Below are positions 1 through 9,710 of a DNA stretch of 24,348 nucleotides, in pieces; within the stretch, counting starts at the first letter, position 1, and the number at the start of each line of letters is the position of its first letter. Source of the stretch: a bacterium (lineage in GTDB: Bacteria > RUG730 > JAAEPJ01); assembly GCA_024222485.1 (NCBI GenBank), contig JAAEPJ010000463.1, forward strand, positions 1 to 24,348, written 5' to 3'. Under the pieces are notes generated by a model. It saw only the letters and a list, made by a program, of their open reading frames with translations, made no database searches and was not told the DNA's origin. The position numbers and the translations under genes were made by a program.

Positions 1-1879
1 CCCCTTTTACTTCTTCTAGCTTTAGCTTCGCATACTCTTCTAAACTGATTTTTTCTAACAAAACCTTTTTTATCTCAGTTAACTCATATAATTCAAGGTT
101 GTATTTATGCTGTAAATCAGCAATTTTCTTGATTAAATTAATCGTATTTAGGTTGCTCGCCAGTTTATTATTGGCAGTAATTATATTTTCTGATTTGAGA
201 ATAGAAAAAGAAGCTGAAGTCTTAAAGTCTTTTTGTTTAAAAAGAATTCTTCTCTGAGGCACCATAACCTTTTTATTTTTTAATAAAGCCTGATCATTTT
301 TTGCTAAACTTGCTGCGCTGATATTTAAAGGATTTAGTAACGCTTCAAATTCAGATCCCGTTTCTTCAATTTTTTTCCCAATAATTGAGGTATTAAATTT
401 CTTCAAAATATTAGATGGAATATCAAATAATTGAGCGACTGCTTCTAGAACTTTATTTTTAATTTTTCCTTCCACGGATTCTATATTTAAAATATCTTTG
501 AGTTGATCATAATAATCATGCTTCGTTAATTTTTCTAAATCTCCGGTATTAAGTTCGTTACGCGCATACATTTTCTTGATTATAGCAATGACTTCACCTC
601 TTATCTGATCACTCGGGACCATGCTAATCGCTAAATACGCTAAATTCATTAAAACATTAGGCGTACTCTGAAGAGCAGTAAATCCGCTCGACTCTCCTTG
701 CTTTTTGAGCCTCTTAAGGTATATTTCTTTACTTACTATACTACTTTTTGCATCATTCGCTGTCTGAACTAATATTTCCTTATAGCTAATGCCTTTTGCC
801 CTTAAAATATCCTTAATTCTCCTTGTATGATATCCGCCAACAATCAAGACAGCATCGTCTTTACCTTTCTCCGACATCCCCTTGAGCAAGTTATTCACCA
901 TCACCCTATTTCTTTGATTCACAAAAGTATAAAACTTCTGCATCCCGCTGATTGTTTTATGGAGATTATTTTCGTTAAGAGTGAGGTAGTTCTCCACACT
1001 GAGCTCTAAGCTAAGCTTCAAAAGTCTCGCGTAAAAATTTTCTTCCTCTCTTTCTGTTGTTTCATTCCGCGCATACCTGACCATTAAATCTAAATAGCGC
1101 TCGCAATATATCAGATCTTGTGTTGCTCCTACTTGATCCTGCTTCTTAAGCTTATAGAGTAGTTCACTGCTTTCTTCTGTTAACATAAAAAAATTAAGCT
1201 TGGATTTAAGCTCCAGAAATTTCAGGTATTGTGTAAATTCTGCATACTCCGCTTGAATCCTAATATTTTTTTCATTTAGAAGTTTGCCGAGAAAACGGTA
1301 GTACTCCGCTATGTTTTGGGCTTTTAATTTTTTTAAGCTATCTTTTTCGGCTTTTTGAAGATATGGCAATAAACTCTTAATAAAATCATGCACCTCTAAA
1401 TACAGCAACTCAAAATTAAGGTTTTGTTTCAGGTGAGCCATCTTTTCAATTAACCTAAGGTTTGGGGTATGAAACTTAAGGTTTGCCTTGTGCTTGGCTT
1501 TCAGTAAAATACTCACCCAGTCTTCAAAGCTCAACGCCCCGCTTTCATATAACAAGCGTTGATTTTCTAAATATCTTAAATAATCGGGATATAAAACTTC
1601 GGCGACTGATTGCATGATTTTTTTAACTTTACTCGCAAGCTCAAGCATAAAATCATAATAATTGATATTCTGGTAAAGTTGCTTAAAATTAGCTTGGTAG
1701 AGCGTATCATTTTCCACACCATAAACTAAGGCTTCTTCTTGACTATCTGCATACTTTTCCCAACCACTAATGATTCCCTCTCTTAAAAGGTGCTCCATCA
1801 CTTTATTTTTGAGATTGCCCTTCGGGATAGAGCTAAAGCGTTGTGTGTCCAGCCAACCGCTATTGCCTTCTACACCGAT
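1..1879 (-). pseudogene. Main body of the large secreted protein, partial at left edge
   Basis: From about 1879 down to base 1 the minus strand is open in one frame for about 626 codons with no stop. It begins IGVEGNSGWLDTQRFSSIP, so it continues the fragment at 1860-2222 after a +1 shift. Visible blocks are the EG motif, LLREGIISGWEKYA, YGVENDTLYQANF, a long Lys/Leu/Glu-rich helical middle (about 1000-1500), and VGGYHTRRIKDILRAKGISY (about 780-845), followed by a Lys-rich C-terminal part that runs off the window. The EG, GVE(N/D)xxLYxxN and GG(F/Y)HT blocks recur in a family I know only as hypothetical. The HC...EG...GG-HT spacing is reminiscent of TraB/ChaN/erythromycin-esterase-like folds, but that is a guess. 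There is no start codon with a ribosome site at the head of this frame, so it depends on the upstream fragment. It is either a recent pseudogene, a sequencing indel or a recoding site. Confidence 0.7.
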
Positions 1880-2222
1880 TCACTAGACCTTGAGGATGTT
1901 GAGCCGTTATGGCAGTCAGAGATTCGGCTATATTGGACTGGACGGTATAGTCACAATGTAAATCATTGATTAAATATATATTTTGGGAGCCTTTTCCTTG
2001 AAAGACTTCAACTATTTTCCCTGCAAGATCAGGTAAGGTAAGGTTAGTATTTCTTAAAGCGGGAAGGCTTTCATTAGCATAGGCAAAATTATGCATGGTA
2101 ACTGTCAGAAAAACGACACATATTGTTAAACTTATGCTTTTAAATAAAGATGCCCAATAATTTGTAGTTATTTTTTTTAGCAAGATTAAGTTGAGATTAA
2201 TAAACTTAGGGGCACAGGTCAT
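1860..2222 (-). CDS. N-terminal fragment of a large secreted protein (frameshifted)
   Basis: This is the N-terminal 120 residues of a secreted protein whose frame closes early at a TAG. The start is supported by an AAGGAG ribosome site about 9 bases upstream, and a TATAAT -10 box lies at 2296-2301 on the minus strand. Residues 1-50 contain a basic stretch, a hydrophobic segment (ISLTICVVFLTV) and an Ala-x-Ala site (YANES), so a Sec signal peptide is likely. The following segment, IYLINDLHCDYTVQSNIAES, resembles the 'D-H-C-x-Y-x-x-Q-x-N-I' block I recall from large uncharacterised secreted proteins of Omnitrophota- and Elusimicrobia-like bacteria. The last eight residues (VNRCRRQ and its lead-in) read as out-of-frame sequence. 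Skipping one base near 1879 joins this piece to the long open frame to its left. Function is unknown. Confidence 0.75.
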   Translation of the reverse strand: MTCAPKFINLNLILLKKITTNYWASLFKSISLTICVVFLTVTMHNFAYANESLPALRNTNLTLPDLAGKIVEVFQGKGSQNIYLINDLHCDYTVQSNIAESLTAITAQHPQGLVNRCRRQ

Positions 2223-2487
2223 GGTGTCTTCTCCTTTGAAGTTCTTTTTAGTCTTGTTGGGGGTTTTTAATAATACTTCAAGTATTCTTCTGTATATTAT
2301 AGTTTATTTATATCTTTTCTAAAATTTTTTTAGAAGTTATTTTTTTACTGTAATTTTTCAATATTTGAAATGGGATAATTCTATTTTACTATGGTTGTTA
2401 TAAAAAAAAATAGTTAGTTGAAGATAGATAAAAAGAAATGGGTGTATGTGTTTTTTTATTAATTCGTAGTTAAGGTTTAAAATAAAT

Positions 2488-2560
2488 AGCGGGAGACGAG
2501 ATTCGAACTCGCGACCTCAACCTTGGCAAGGTTGCGCTCTACCAGCTGAGCTACTCCCGC
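2488..2560 (-). tRNA. tRNA-Gly (GCC)
   Basis: Read on the minus strand this folds as a full cloverleaf. The acceptor stem is GCGGGAG/CTCCCGC, the D-arm has AGCTGGTA, the anticodon stem is CAACC/GGTTG around loop TTGCCAA (anticodon GCC), and the T-arm is GCGAG/CTCGT with TTCGAAT. The discriminator is U, as usual for bacterial tRNA-Gly. The 3' CCA is not encoded, so it must be added by a nucleotidyltransferase. It lies about 125 bases after the tRNA-Leu gene on the same strand. Confidence 0.97.
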
Positions 2561-2684
2561 AGTGAAATTCTGGATAGGGTATTGCAAGATTTTTAATTGT
2601 TTAAGTATTTTATAAATTATCGAGAATTTTGCAAGCAAAATGTAGTAATGAGGGATTTGTTTGAGAGTATTTTACTTAATAATA

Positions 2685-2766
2685 TGCTGGAGAAGGGACT
2701 TGAACCCTTAAGGATCGCTCCACACGGCCCTCAACCGTGCGCGTCTACCAGTTCCGCCACTCCAGC
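2685..2766 (-). tRNA. tRNA-Leu (GAG)
   Basis: This is a class II tRNA on the minus strand. The acceptor stem is GCTGGAG/CTCCAGC with discriminator A, the anticodon stem is CACGG/CCGTG around loop TTGAGGG (anticodon GAG), there is a short variable arm, and the T-arm holds GGTTCAAGTCC. CCA is not encoded. It starts 12 bases after the secG stop codon and is probably cotranscribed with secG. Escherichia coli has the same arrangement, with leuU (also GAG) directly after secG. Confidence 0.96.
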
Positions 2767-2778
2767 AATTAATATTTT

Positions 2779-3132
2779 TTAGCTTTGAGGTTTTGCCGCA
2801 GTAGTTGTTGTTTCAACTGTTGGTTTTGGCACAGCTAAAGGATTATGATCTGGAATAACAGGTGCTGGAGGCATGATATCCATTAAACTTGATGATGGAC
2901 GGTTTGCCGACATAACTGTAAGGGTTACTGATGTTATTATAAACATAACAGCTAAACCCGCAGTGATTTTTTTTAAAAAAACATTTCCACCTGTTCCTGT
3001 CATAATCGCATCGCCTGAGCTACCGCCACCTGTTAACCCACCTAAGCCTAATGTTTTTCCTGCTTGAAAAAGTACAATCATAATTAAAAGTATACAAATA
3101 ATAGAGTGAATTATGAGAATGAATGAGTACAT
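2779..3132 (-). CDS. secG: Protein translocase subunit SecG
   Basis: SecG is the small inner-membrane subunit of the SecYEG channel and assists SecA-driven export. The 117-residue protein begins MYSFILIIHSIICILLIMIVLFQ, the first membrane segment. A Gly-rich loop (GKTLGLGGLTGGGSSGDA) follows, matching the SecG family pattern of 'QxGKGxGLGxxFGGGxSxxxFG'. A second membrane segment (ITAGLAVMFIITSVTLTV) comes next, then a Pro/Thr-rich soluble tail. I chose the start at 3132 because AAAGGAG lies 4 to 5 bases upstream. A longer frame reaches 3168 but its 12 extra residues are not SecG-like. The gene follows apgM by about 90 bases and is followed at once by tRNA-Leu. The tail is longer than in many SecG proteins. 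Confidence 0.93.
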   Translation of the reverse strand: MYSFILIIHSIICILLIMIVLFQAGKTLGLGGLTGGGSSGDAIMTGTGGNVFLKKITAGLAVMFIITSVTLTVMSANRPSSSLMDIMPPAPVIPDHNPLAVPKPTVETTTTAAKPQS

Positions 3133-3221
3133 TTTGTCTCCTTTACAATAATTCACTCTGAATAGCATTTAAAACCTTGAAGAGAAAGTAAGCTCAGGTG
3201 AAAGATTATTTTTTTTGTTAT

Positions 3222-4430
3222 TTATGCTCTGAATTTGTTTAGTTTACCGGCATTAGCCATTGCTAGAGGCATGAGAGATTGAGAGTTAACTCTTCCAAGC
3301 CCACCTTTTAAACATTCATCCTCAGAGAAATAAGTTATTTTATCTTTTCTGCATAAATCTGAGTAAAGAATCGTTGGGACAGGATGCCAGCTATGTCCAC
3401 TCATTAAAGCTGGGGTTGAATGGTCTCCTGTAATCACAATCACATCAGGGTTAAGGTCCATTGCGCGTTTAAGTTGTTTATCAAATTCTTCAATTATGCT
3501 GACCTTTCCTTGGAAGTTACCATCTTCCCCATAGCTATCAGTTTTTTTGATATGCATGAAAAAATAATCATGGTTATCATAATTCTCTATAAGAGTATCA
3601 AATTCGTCTTTAATTGTTTTTCCAGTTTTTAGTCCTTTCATACCCAGTAACTTAGTTAGACCTTTGTACATGGGATACACAGAAATTGATGCAGGATTTA
3701 GTTTAAAAACTTCTTGGTAATGTTCAATATCAATCATTTTAGAAAATCCTCTTAAAAGCATTGAATTCGCAGGATCTAAATTTTTCATTTTTTCATATGC
3801 TTTTTGGAGAAATTCATTCGCAATATCAGCAGACCTGTTAGCCGCTTCGTTTTTGGTAATAGCTTTTAAAGGTTTTAAGCCTTCTTTTTGTGGGTCAGTA
3901 TCTGCAATATCATCACAAAGATCATCCGCTCTGAAAATTACAGAAAAACGATGTTCTTTTACCGTTTTTAGAAAAATTTCCACACCATCAATTTTTATTT
4001 CTGATAAAATTTTGCATATTTCTTCATTTTTTGAGGTAGGAATCCTCCCGGCACGGCGATCTGTTAGAATCCCATTGTCATCAACCGTAGCAAAATTTCC
4101 GCGTGCAGCAAGATCATTCTTAGTGAATGAAAAGTCTACGCCTAAAGTATCTAAAAGTCCTCGACCAATTTGGATTTCAATTGGATTATAGCCAAAAAGC
4201 CCAATGTGTGCAGGGCCACTACCCGGAGTTATTCCAGGAGAAATAGGTTCTGAAAGTCCACAAATACCTTTGCTAACTAAGGTGTCTAAGTTCGGGTGCG
4301 TAGCAGCCTCTAAGGTTGTTTTATTGTTAAAATCAGGGTGAGGTAAATCACCAAGACCATCTAGGACAAAGAATAAAATTTTTGAATCTGTTTTTTTGGA
4401 AAGCTGTTTAATTAATTCGTTTTGTGTCAT
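3222..4430 (-). CDS. apgM: 2,3-bisphosphoglycerate-independent phosphoglycerate mutase, archaeal type
   Basis: It interconverts 3-phosphoglycerate and 2-phosphoglycerate in glycolysis and gluconeogenesis. It belongs to the archaeal-type branch of the alkaline phosphatase superfamily, distinct from the roughly 510-residue bacterial GpmI. At 402 residues it has the usual apgM length. The metal-site Asp is in FVLDGLGD (residues 22-28), the phosphoserine nucleophile lies in TPGSGPAHIGLFGYNP (Ser about 71), GRGLLDTLG and RGNFAT follow, and the C-terminal metal ligands are in ITGDHSTP and SGHSWHPVP. The start is supported by GAGGAAAA just upstream. It sits between pgk and secG, the position often held by tpiA in gap-pgk-tpiA-secG clusters. 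Confidence 0.95.
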   Translation of the reverse strand: MTQNELIKQLSKKTDSKILFFVLDGLGDLPHPDFNNKTTLEAATHPNLDTLVSKGICGLSEPISPGITPGSGPAHIGLFGYNPIEIQIGRGLLDTLGVDFSFTKNDLAARGNFATVDDNGILTDRRAGRIPTSKNEEICKILSEIKIDGVEIFLKTVKEHRFSVIFRADDLCDDIADTDPQKEGLKPLKAITKNEAANRSADIANEFLQKAYEKMKNLDPANSMLLRGFSKMIDIEHYQEVFKLNPASISVYPMYKGLTKLLGMKGLKTGKTIKDEFDTLIENYDNHDYFFMHIKKTDSYGEDGNFQGKVSIIEEFDKQLKRAMDLNPDVIVITGDHSTPALMSGHSWHPVPTILYSDLCRKDKITYFSEDECLKGGLGRVNSQSLMPLAMANAGKLNKFRA

Positions 4431-4570
4431 TTTTTCCTCTATTATTATCGTAATATTTTATTTATAACCATTTTTAATAGTTATTGAAGAGATTTAGAAG
4501 CTATTAGGTTCACTCCAAAGTAGCATAATTTTAAACTCCAGATTAACATTTATGTTATCTTAAATGATTC

Positions 4571-5773
4571 TTATTTATCCGTCAATGAATCAATTCCCGG
4601 AAGGACTTTGCCTTCTAAAAATTCTAAAGAGGCTCCACCACCGGTTGATACATGTGAAATTTTGGACTCAACCCCTGCTTTTTTAACAGCTGAAGCAGAG
4701 TCTCCACCTCCAACAATAGTCACAGCCCCATTAGCGGTTGCTGTGGCTATTGCTTCTGCAATAGCTAAAGTTCCTTTGGCAAAAGCTGGAAATTCAAAAA
4801 CACCCATAGGTCCATTATTGATAACAGTTTTAGCATTAATAATTTCTTCTTTAAAAATTTTTGCAGTTTTTGGTCCAATATCAAGGGCCATGGTTCCCTC
4901 AGGAACAGTGACCTCTTTTGAGAGGATAGGTTTTGCATCTTCAGCAAAATCTGTAGCAGAAATATGGTCAATAGGCAGTAATAATTTTACATTTTTTGCT
5001 GTTGCTTCTTTTAAGAGGTTGCGTGCTAAGTCTAGGTTATCTTCTTCAACCCGTGAGTTTGCTACATTAATATTTTGGGCTTTTAAAAAAGTATAAGCCA
5101 TTGCTCCACCAATAATTAAGGAGTCAACTTTTGGAAGCAAATTTTGAATGACATTTATTTTATCACTGACTTTCGCTCCACCTAGAATTGCAATAAACGG
5201 TTTTTGAGGGGTTGATAAGGCATCACCCAGATAGTCAATTTCTTTTTTTATTAATAAGCCTGAAGCACTAGGCAAGTATTTAGTGATGCCCGCAGTTGAA
5301 GCGTGTACTCGATGAACAGCCCCAAAAGCATCTTGAACAAAAAAGTCGGCTAACGATGCTAGTTCTTGGGCAAAAGAAGGGTCATTATTCGTTTCTTCCT
5401 GATGGAATCTTAAATTCTCTAAAAGTAAGATTTCTCCTGATTTTAAGCTATTAGCCATTTCTTTTACTTCAGTTCCAATACAATCATCTGCCATAAAAAC
5501 ATTGTGATTAGAAAATGCATTTTTTAAGTATGTTGCAATAGGGGCAAGACTCATCTGAGGGGTAACTACTCCCTTTGGTCGACCTAAGTGAGATATTAAG
5601 ATTACGGCACAGTCTTGTTCAAGTAAATAGTTGATTGTTGGGATGGCTGCTACTATTCTTTTATCATTGGTAATATTCCCATTTTCACTAAGGGGAACAT
5701 TAAAGTCAACACGCATAATAATTTTTTTATTGTGTAGCTTTTGAGGGATATCTAGGATATTTTGTTTCTTCAT
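4571..5773 (-). CDS. pgk: Phosphoglycerate kinase
   Basis: It transfers phosphate between 1,3-bisphosphoglycerate and ADP, giving ATP and 3-phosphoglycerate. The 400-residue length is normal. The N-terminal substrate domain shows IMRVDFNVPLSENGNI and HLGRPKG, with LLLENLRFHQEE and the basic patch residues following. The hinge and nucleotide domain show AILGGAKVSDKI, MALDIGPKT, NGPMGVFE and VGGGDSASAVKKAG near the C-terminus. The start is backed by AAGGAG seven bases upstream. It is separated from gap by a strong terminator, so it appears to have its own promoter: a possible TTGAGA-N18-TATCTA on the minus strand at 5856-5885. Its upstream region also has a 10-base inverted repeat, listed separately. 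Confidence 0.97.
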   Translation of the reverse strand: MKKQNILDIPQKLHNKKIIMRVDFNVPLSENGNITNDKRIVAAIPTINYLLEQDCAVILISHLGRPKGVVTPQMSLAPIATYLKNAFSNHNVFMADDCIGTEVKEMANSLKSGEILLLENLRFHQEETNNDPSFAQELASLADFFVQDAFGAVHRVHASTAGITKYLPSASGLLIKKEIDYLGDALSTPQKPFIAILGGAKVSDKINVIQNLLPKVDSLIIGGAMAYTFLKAQNINVANSRVEEDNLDLARNLLKEATAKNVKLLLPIDHISATDFAEDAKPILSKEVTVPEGTMALDIGPKTAKIFKEEIINAKTVINNGPMGVFEFPAFAKGTLAIAEAIATATANGAVTIVGGGDSASAVKKAGVESKISHVSTGGGASLEFLEGKVLPGIDSLTDK

Positions 5774-5831
5774 ATTTTTGCTCCTTATTGCGGAATTAAA
5801 TGAAAAAATATTTAATGTTTAAAAGTCTGGC

Positions 5832-5902
5832 ATTCTAAGCGGAATGCTTTTGTTTTAGATAACGTTTGAGCCTTAAGCTTCTCAATTTACTACGCTTAGA
5901 AT
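5832..5902 (-). promoter_or_regulatory. pgk upstream region with inverted 10-mers flanking a possible promoter
   Basis: ATTCTAAGCG at 5832-5841 and its exact reverse complement CGCTTAGAAT at 5893-5902 lie on either side of a possible minus-strand promoter (-35 TTGAGA at 5880-5885, -10 TATCTA at 5856-5861). The promoter-proximal copy is also part of a small hairpin, GCATTC/GAATGC at 5830-5847. This could be a two-half-site operator. No regulator is identified. Confidence 0.4.
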
Positions 5903-5932
5903 AACGCTTTTTTATTTTTTTATAAAATACGC

Positions 5933-5973
5933 AAAAAATCCTCTACCAAATGAATTTAGTAGAGGATTTTTTT
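5933..5973 (-). terminator. Rho-independent terminator after gap (works on both strands)
   Basis: A perfect 14-base-pair stem, 5933-5946 with 5959-5972, has core TCCTCTAC/GTAGAGGA and a 12-base loop. It is bounded by A and T runs, so it reads as a terminator on either strand. It lies 26 bases past the gap stop codon and shields pgk from gap transcription. Confidence 0.9.
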
Positions 5974-5998
5974 AAATTATTAAATATAAAAGAAAAAA

Positions 5999-7048
<1,050 letters not shown>

Positions 7049-7102
7049 TTATCTCTTGCTAAATGTTTCATTTTATATTATAAGGAAGTTTAAACAAAGG
7101 TT

Positions 7103-7131
7103 ATTATCTTTATTTTGTTATTATTAGTCAA
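7103..7131 (-). promoter_or_regulatory. Sigma-70-type promoter for gap
   Basis: On the minus strand, TTGACT (7131 to 7126) is separated by 17 bases from GATAAT (7108 to 7103). Both boxes and the spacing fit a housekeeping promoter reading toward gap. Confidence 0.7.
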
Positions 7132-7248
7132 GCTAAATTACTGAAAATTTTATTGTTAAGATGCACATACTAATTTGTATTTAAAAATATAATATAGCAC
7201 CAAGAAAATCAGGATAGTTTTAATGGGATAAAAAAAGATAAATTTAAA

Positions 7249-7277
7249 TTGCGTAGGTAGTAAGTATTTAGTATAAT
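7249..7277 (+). promoter_or_regulatory. Sigma-70-type promoter for yggT-dprA
   Basis: TTGCGT at 7249-7254 is followed after 17 bases by TATAAT at 7272-7277. It reads toward yggT, which starts about 70 bases downstream. Confidence 0.65.
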
Positions 7278-7347
7278 AATAACAATCTTGTAAAATAGTA
7301 ATTTATTTAAAGGTCATTCGTTTAAGAAATAAGGAGTTTTTATTAAA

Positions 7348-7644
7348 ATGTTTATTTTAAAAAATTTATTATTTGCAACTGCAAAAATTTTAGAGATTGC
7401 TTGTAATCTTTATTTTTGGGTTATTATTTTAAATGCTATTTTTTCTTGGGTTAATGCCTCTCCAGGGAACCCTATTGTTAATGCTGTCCGTATAGCCTCA
7501 GACTTTGTAATGGATCCGATTCGTCATAGATTTAACTTGGTTTTAGGAATGATTGATTTTACTCCAATTATTGTTATTATGCTTATTTCTTTTTTAGAAA
7601 ATTTTTTGGTTCGAACATTGTTAGATATTTCAGCTAGACTTTAA
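7348..7644 (+). CDS. YggT family membrane protein
   Basis: This is a 98-residue inner-membrane protein of the YggT family, whose members are linked to cell division and envelope or plastid-nucleoid functions, with no settled biochemical role. There are two hydrophobic helices. The first (about residues 15-32, LEIACNLYFWVIILNAIFSWV) ends with the family's 'I.SWv...p.npi' pattern (FSWVNASPGNP). The second is about residues 72-88 (TPIIVIMLISFLENFL). The family motif around residue 55 (DPIRHRF) is present. The start has AAGGAG about 10 bases upstream. It is followed on the same strand by dprA after about 110 bases. Confidence 0.88.
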   Translation: MFILKNLLFATAKILEIACNLYFWVIILNAIFSWVNASPGNPIVNAVRIASDFVMDPIRHRFNLVLGMIDFTPIIVIMLISFLENFLVRTLLDISARL

Positions 7645-7757
7645 AAGTTGTTTAGAAAGTTTTAGCGAATAATGAGATCTTTTAGAGCTAAGTAATTGCT
7701 TTTTTATTTGGGTTTTATGACCCCTGAATGAATATTTTTAAAACAGGTGAACGAATA

Positions 7758-8816
7758 ATGGATTTAATTGAATTTAAACTTTGTTTAGCTGCCCAGTTGA
7801 AGGGTAAATGTTTTTGGAAAATTAAAAAAAAGTATGGTAAAGATAGCGTTGCACTTTTAAAAACTTCAAAGTTTAAATTTTTATCTTTAGATTTGGATTT
7901 GGACCAAATTGTCGAAGATGAACTTAAACTTGTTGAAGAGCACAACATTAAAATTTTAGCTTTTGACTCACCGGATTACCCCCTAATACTTAAAGAGATT
8001 GTGGATCCACCTCCATTTTTATTTTGTAAAGGTGATCTTACTCTATTAAACTCAAATTGTATTGCGATAATTGGCTCAAGATACCCTACAGCATATGCTA
8101 AAAAGGTGACGGCTAAATTAGCAGAAGAGCTTGCAATTTCTGATATTACAATCATTAGTGGTCTTGCACGAGGGATAGACTCAATCGCTCATAAAGGTGC
8201 GCTTAAAACCGGTAAAACAGTAGCCGTTTTAGGGAATGGTTTTGGTACTGTTTATCCATCCGAAAATAAGCAGCTTTATCAAGAAATTGCTGAGAAGGGG
8301 CTGGTTCTTACAGAGTTTCTTTTTAAGACAGCACCGTTAGCTAGGAATTTTCCTAGAAGAAATCGACTGGTGAGCGGCATCTCAAAGGGTGTTGTTGTTG
8401 TAGAAGCTGCTGAGAAAAGTGGTTCTTTGATTACTGCGAACCTTGCAGCTGACCAAAATAAGGATGTCTTTGCAGTGCCGGGGGAGTTGACTAATCCCAA
8501 TGCTAAAGGTCCTAATCAGTTGATCAAGGATGGTGCTAAAATGGTGACAGATGCGGGGGATGTTTTAGATGAAGTGTTTGGTGTTTCAAAAAGTTTTGAC
8601 TTTAATGAAGGAAAAAAAGAAAAATTACTTGCAACTTTGGATGAGGAAGAGAAAGCTATCTATGATTTTATCGTTAGTTCACATAAACCAAGTTTTGAAG
8701 ATATTTTTGAAAATGTTTCAATGAATGTTAATATTTTAATGGGTAACCTTTTAAGTTTGGAGATGAAAGGAGCGATCAAAGAATCCAGTGGAAAGGTTTA
8801 TTTAAAAGAGATATAG
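7758..8816 (+). CDS. dprA: DNA processing protein DprA
   Basis: DprA binds incoming single-stranded DNA and loads RecA during natural transformation. With the chosen start it has 352 residues. An N-terminal helical region is followed by the Rossmann-like domain: AIIGSRYPTAYA (about 104-113), TIISGLARGIDSIAHKGAL (about 131-149), VAVLGNGFGTVYPSEN, NFPRRNRLVSGIS, VVVEAAEKSGSLITANLAA and FAVPGELTNPNAKGPNQLI. A C-terminal winged-helix region (about 290-352) ends the protein, as in many DprA proteins. I prefer the ATG at 7758, which follows an AGGTGA, over the ATG at 7728, which has no ribosome site and would add ten residues. The gene looks intact. I see no other competence genes here. Confidence 0.95.
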   Translation: MDLIEFKLCLAAQLKGKCFWKIKKKYGKDSVALLKTSKFKFLSLDLDLDQIVEDELKLVEEHNIKILAFDSPDYPLILKEIVDPPPFLFCKGDLTLLNSNCIAIIGSRYPTAYAKKVTAKLAEELAISDITIISGLARGIDSIAHKGALKTGKTVAVLGNGFGTVYPSENKQLYQEIAEKGLVLTEFLFKTAPLARNFPRRNRLVSGISKGVVVVEAAEKSGSLITANLAADQNKDVFAVPGELTNPNAKGPNQLIKDGAKMVTDAGDVLDEVFGVSKSFDFNEGKKEKLLATLDEEEKAIYDFIVSSHKPSFEDIFENVSMNVNILMGNLLSLEMKGAIKESSGKVYLKEI

Positions 8817-8865
8817 CGTTTATTTTAATTTACTATAATATAAAAGCTTCTAAGTAAGGTGTAAA

Positions 8866-9633
8866 ATGTTGAAAAGAAAATCACAAGAATATTTACAAAA
8901 ATATCCAAAAGTATGTTTGTTTCTTGATTATGATGGGACATTAACGAAAATTAGAAAATTACCTGAGCTTGCTGTGCTTGATAAAAATATGCGTGAGATT
9001 TTAACTAAATTAAAAAATAATAAGAAATATTATCTAGGGATTATTAGTGGCAGGGAACTGCAAGATGTAAAAGGGCTTGTCAAGCTTAATGGGCTTTATT
9101 ATTCGGGGAACCATGGTCTCGAAATAAGAGGTAAAGGTATTAATTTTACACATGAAGCGACTGAAAAAACTGTTTTTTTGTTGGATGAGCTAGCAAGCAA
9201 ACTGAGTGAAAACCTTAAAGATACTCAGGCTTTTATAGAACATAAAGGTTTTTCTCTTAGCTTGCACTATCGAAATGCTTTAGATGAAAAGCTAGTATCA
9301 GAAATTTTTCATCAAACTTTTGATGCTTTTGAAACAACAAGTCTGCAGCTTTTTCAAGGGAAAAAGGTGTTTGAAATTAGACCTAAGGTTAATTGGCATA
9401 AAGGGAAAGCAATTGCTAAATTGTTTAATATTCTTGATTTGCATAGTAACTTAGGGATTATTTTTATTGGTGATGATAGAACGGATGAAGATGGGTTCAA
9501 GTTTGTTAATAGTTTAAATGGGCTCTCTATTCATGTAGGAAAGGGGAAAAATACTGCTGCAAGGTATTGCCTTAAAGACACGAATGCAGTTAAAGATTTT
9601 TTGGCTTTTCTTGCTAAGTGGTCATATTCCTAG
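8866..9633 (+). CDS. otsB: Trehalose-6-phosphate phosphatase
   Basis: It dephosphorylates trehalose-6-phosphate to trehalose, a compatible solute and storage sugar. It is a 255-residue HAD-superfamily enzyme of normal size. Motif I is LDYDGTLTKI (nucleophile Asp 21, acid-base Asp 23), motif II is GIISGREL, the cap carries YYSGNHGLEI and HKGFSLSLHYR, the Lys motif is in RPKVNWHKGKAI, and motif IV is IGDDRTDEDGF (about 202-211). AAGGTG lies just upstream of the start. The trehalose-6-phosphate synthase gene (otsA) is not next to it, so the substrate must be made elsewhere in the genome or taken up. It follows dprA by 50 bases on the same strand. Confidence 0.93.
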   Translation: MLKRKSQEYLQKYPKVCLFLDYDGTLTKIRKLPELAVLDKNMREILTKLKNNKKYYLGIISGRELQDVKGLVKLNGLYYSGNHGLEIRGKGINFTHEATEKTVFLLDELASKLSENLKDTQAFIEHKGFSLSLHYRNALDEKLVSEIFHQTFDAFETTSLQLFQGKKVFEIRPKVNWHKGKAIAKLFNILDLHSNLGIIFIGDDRTDEDGFKFVNSLNGLSIHVGKGKNTAARYCLKDTNAVKDFLAFLAKWSYS

Positions 9634-9710
9634 GGTTTGTGGTAAGGGTGTATTTTATCATTACTATTTCTCTAAGAGGGTAAGGCCTCAATAACCGAGT
9701 ATTGTGGTGA

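Noticed and set aside
4608-5096. Long plus-strand frame opposite pgk
   Set aside because: It is the antisense of a certain pgk gene and its protein has no recognisable features. The same holds for the frames opposite gap, apgM, secG and glnN.
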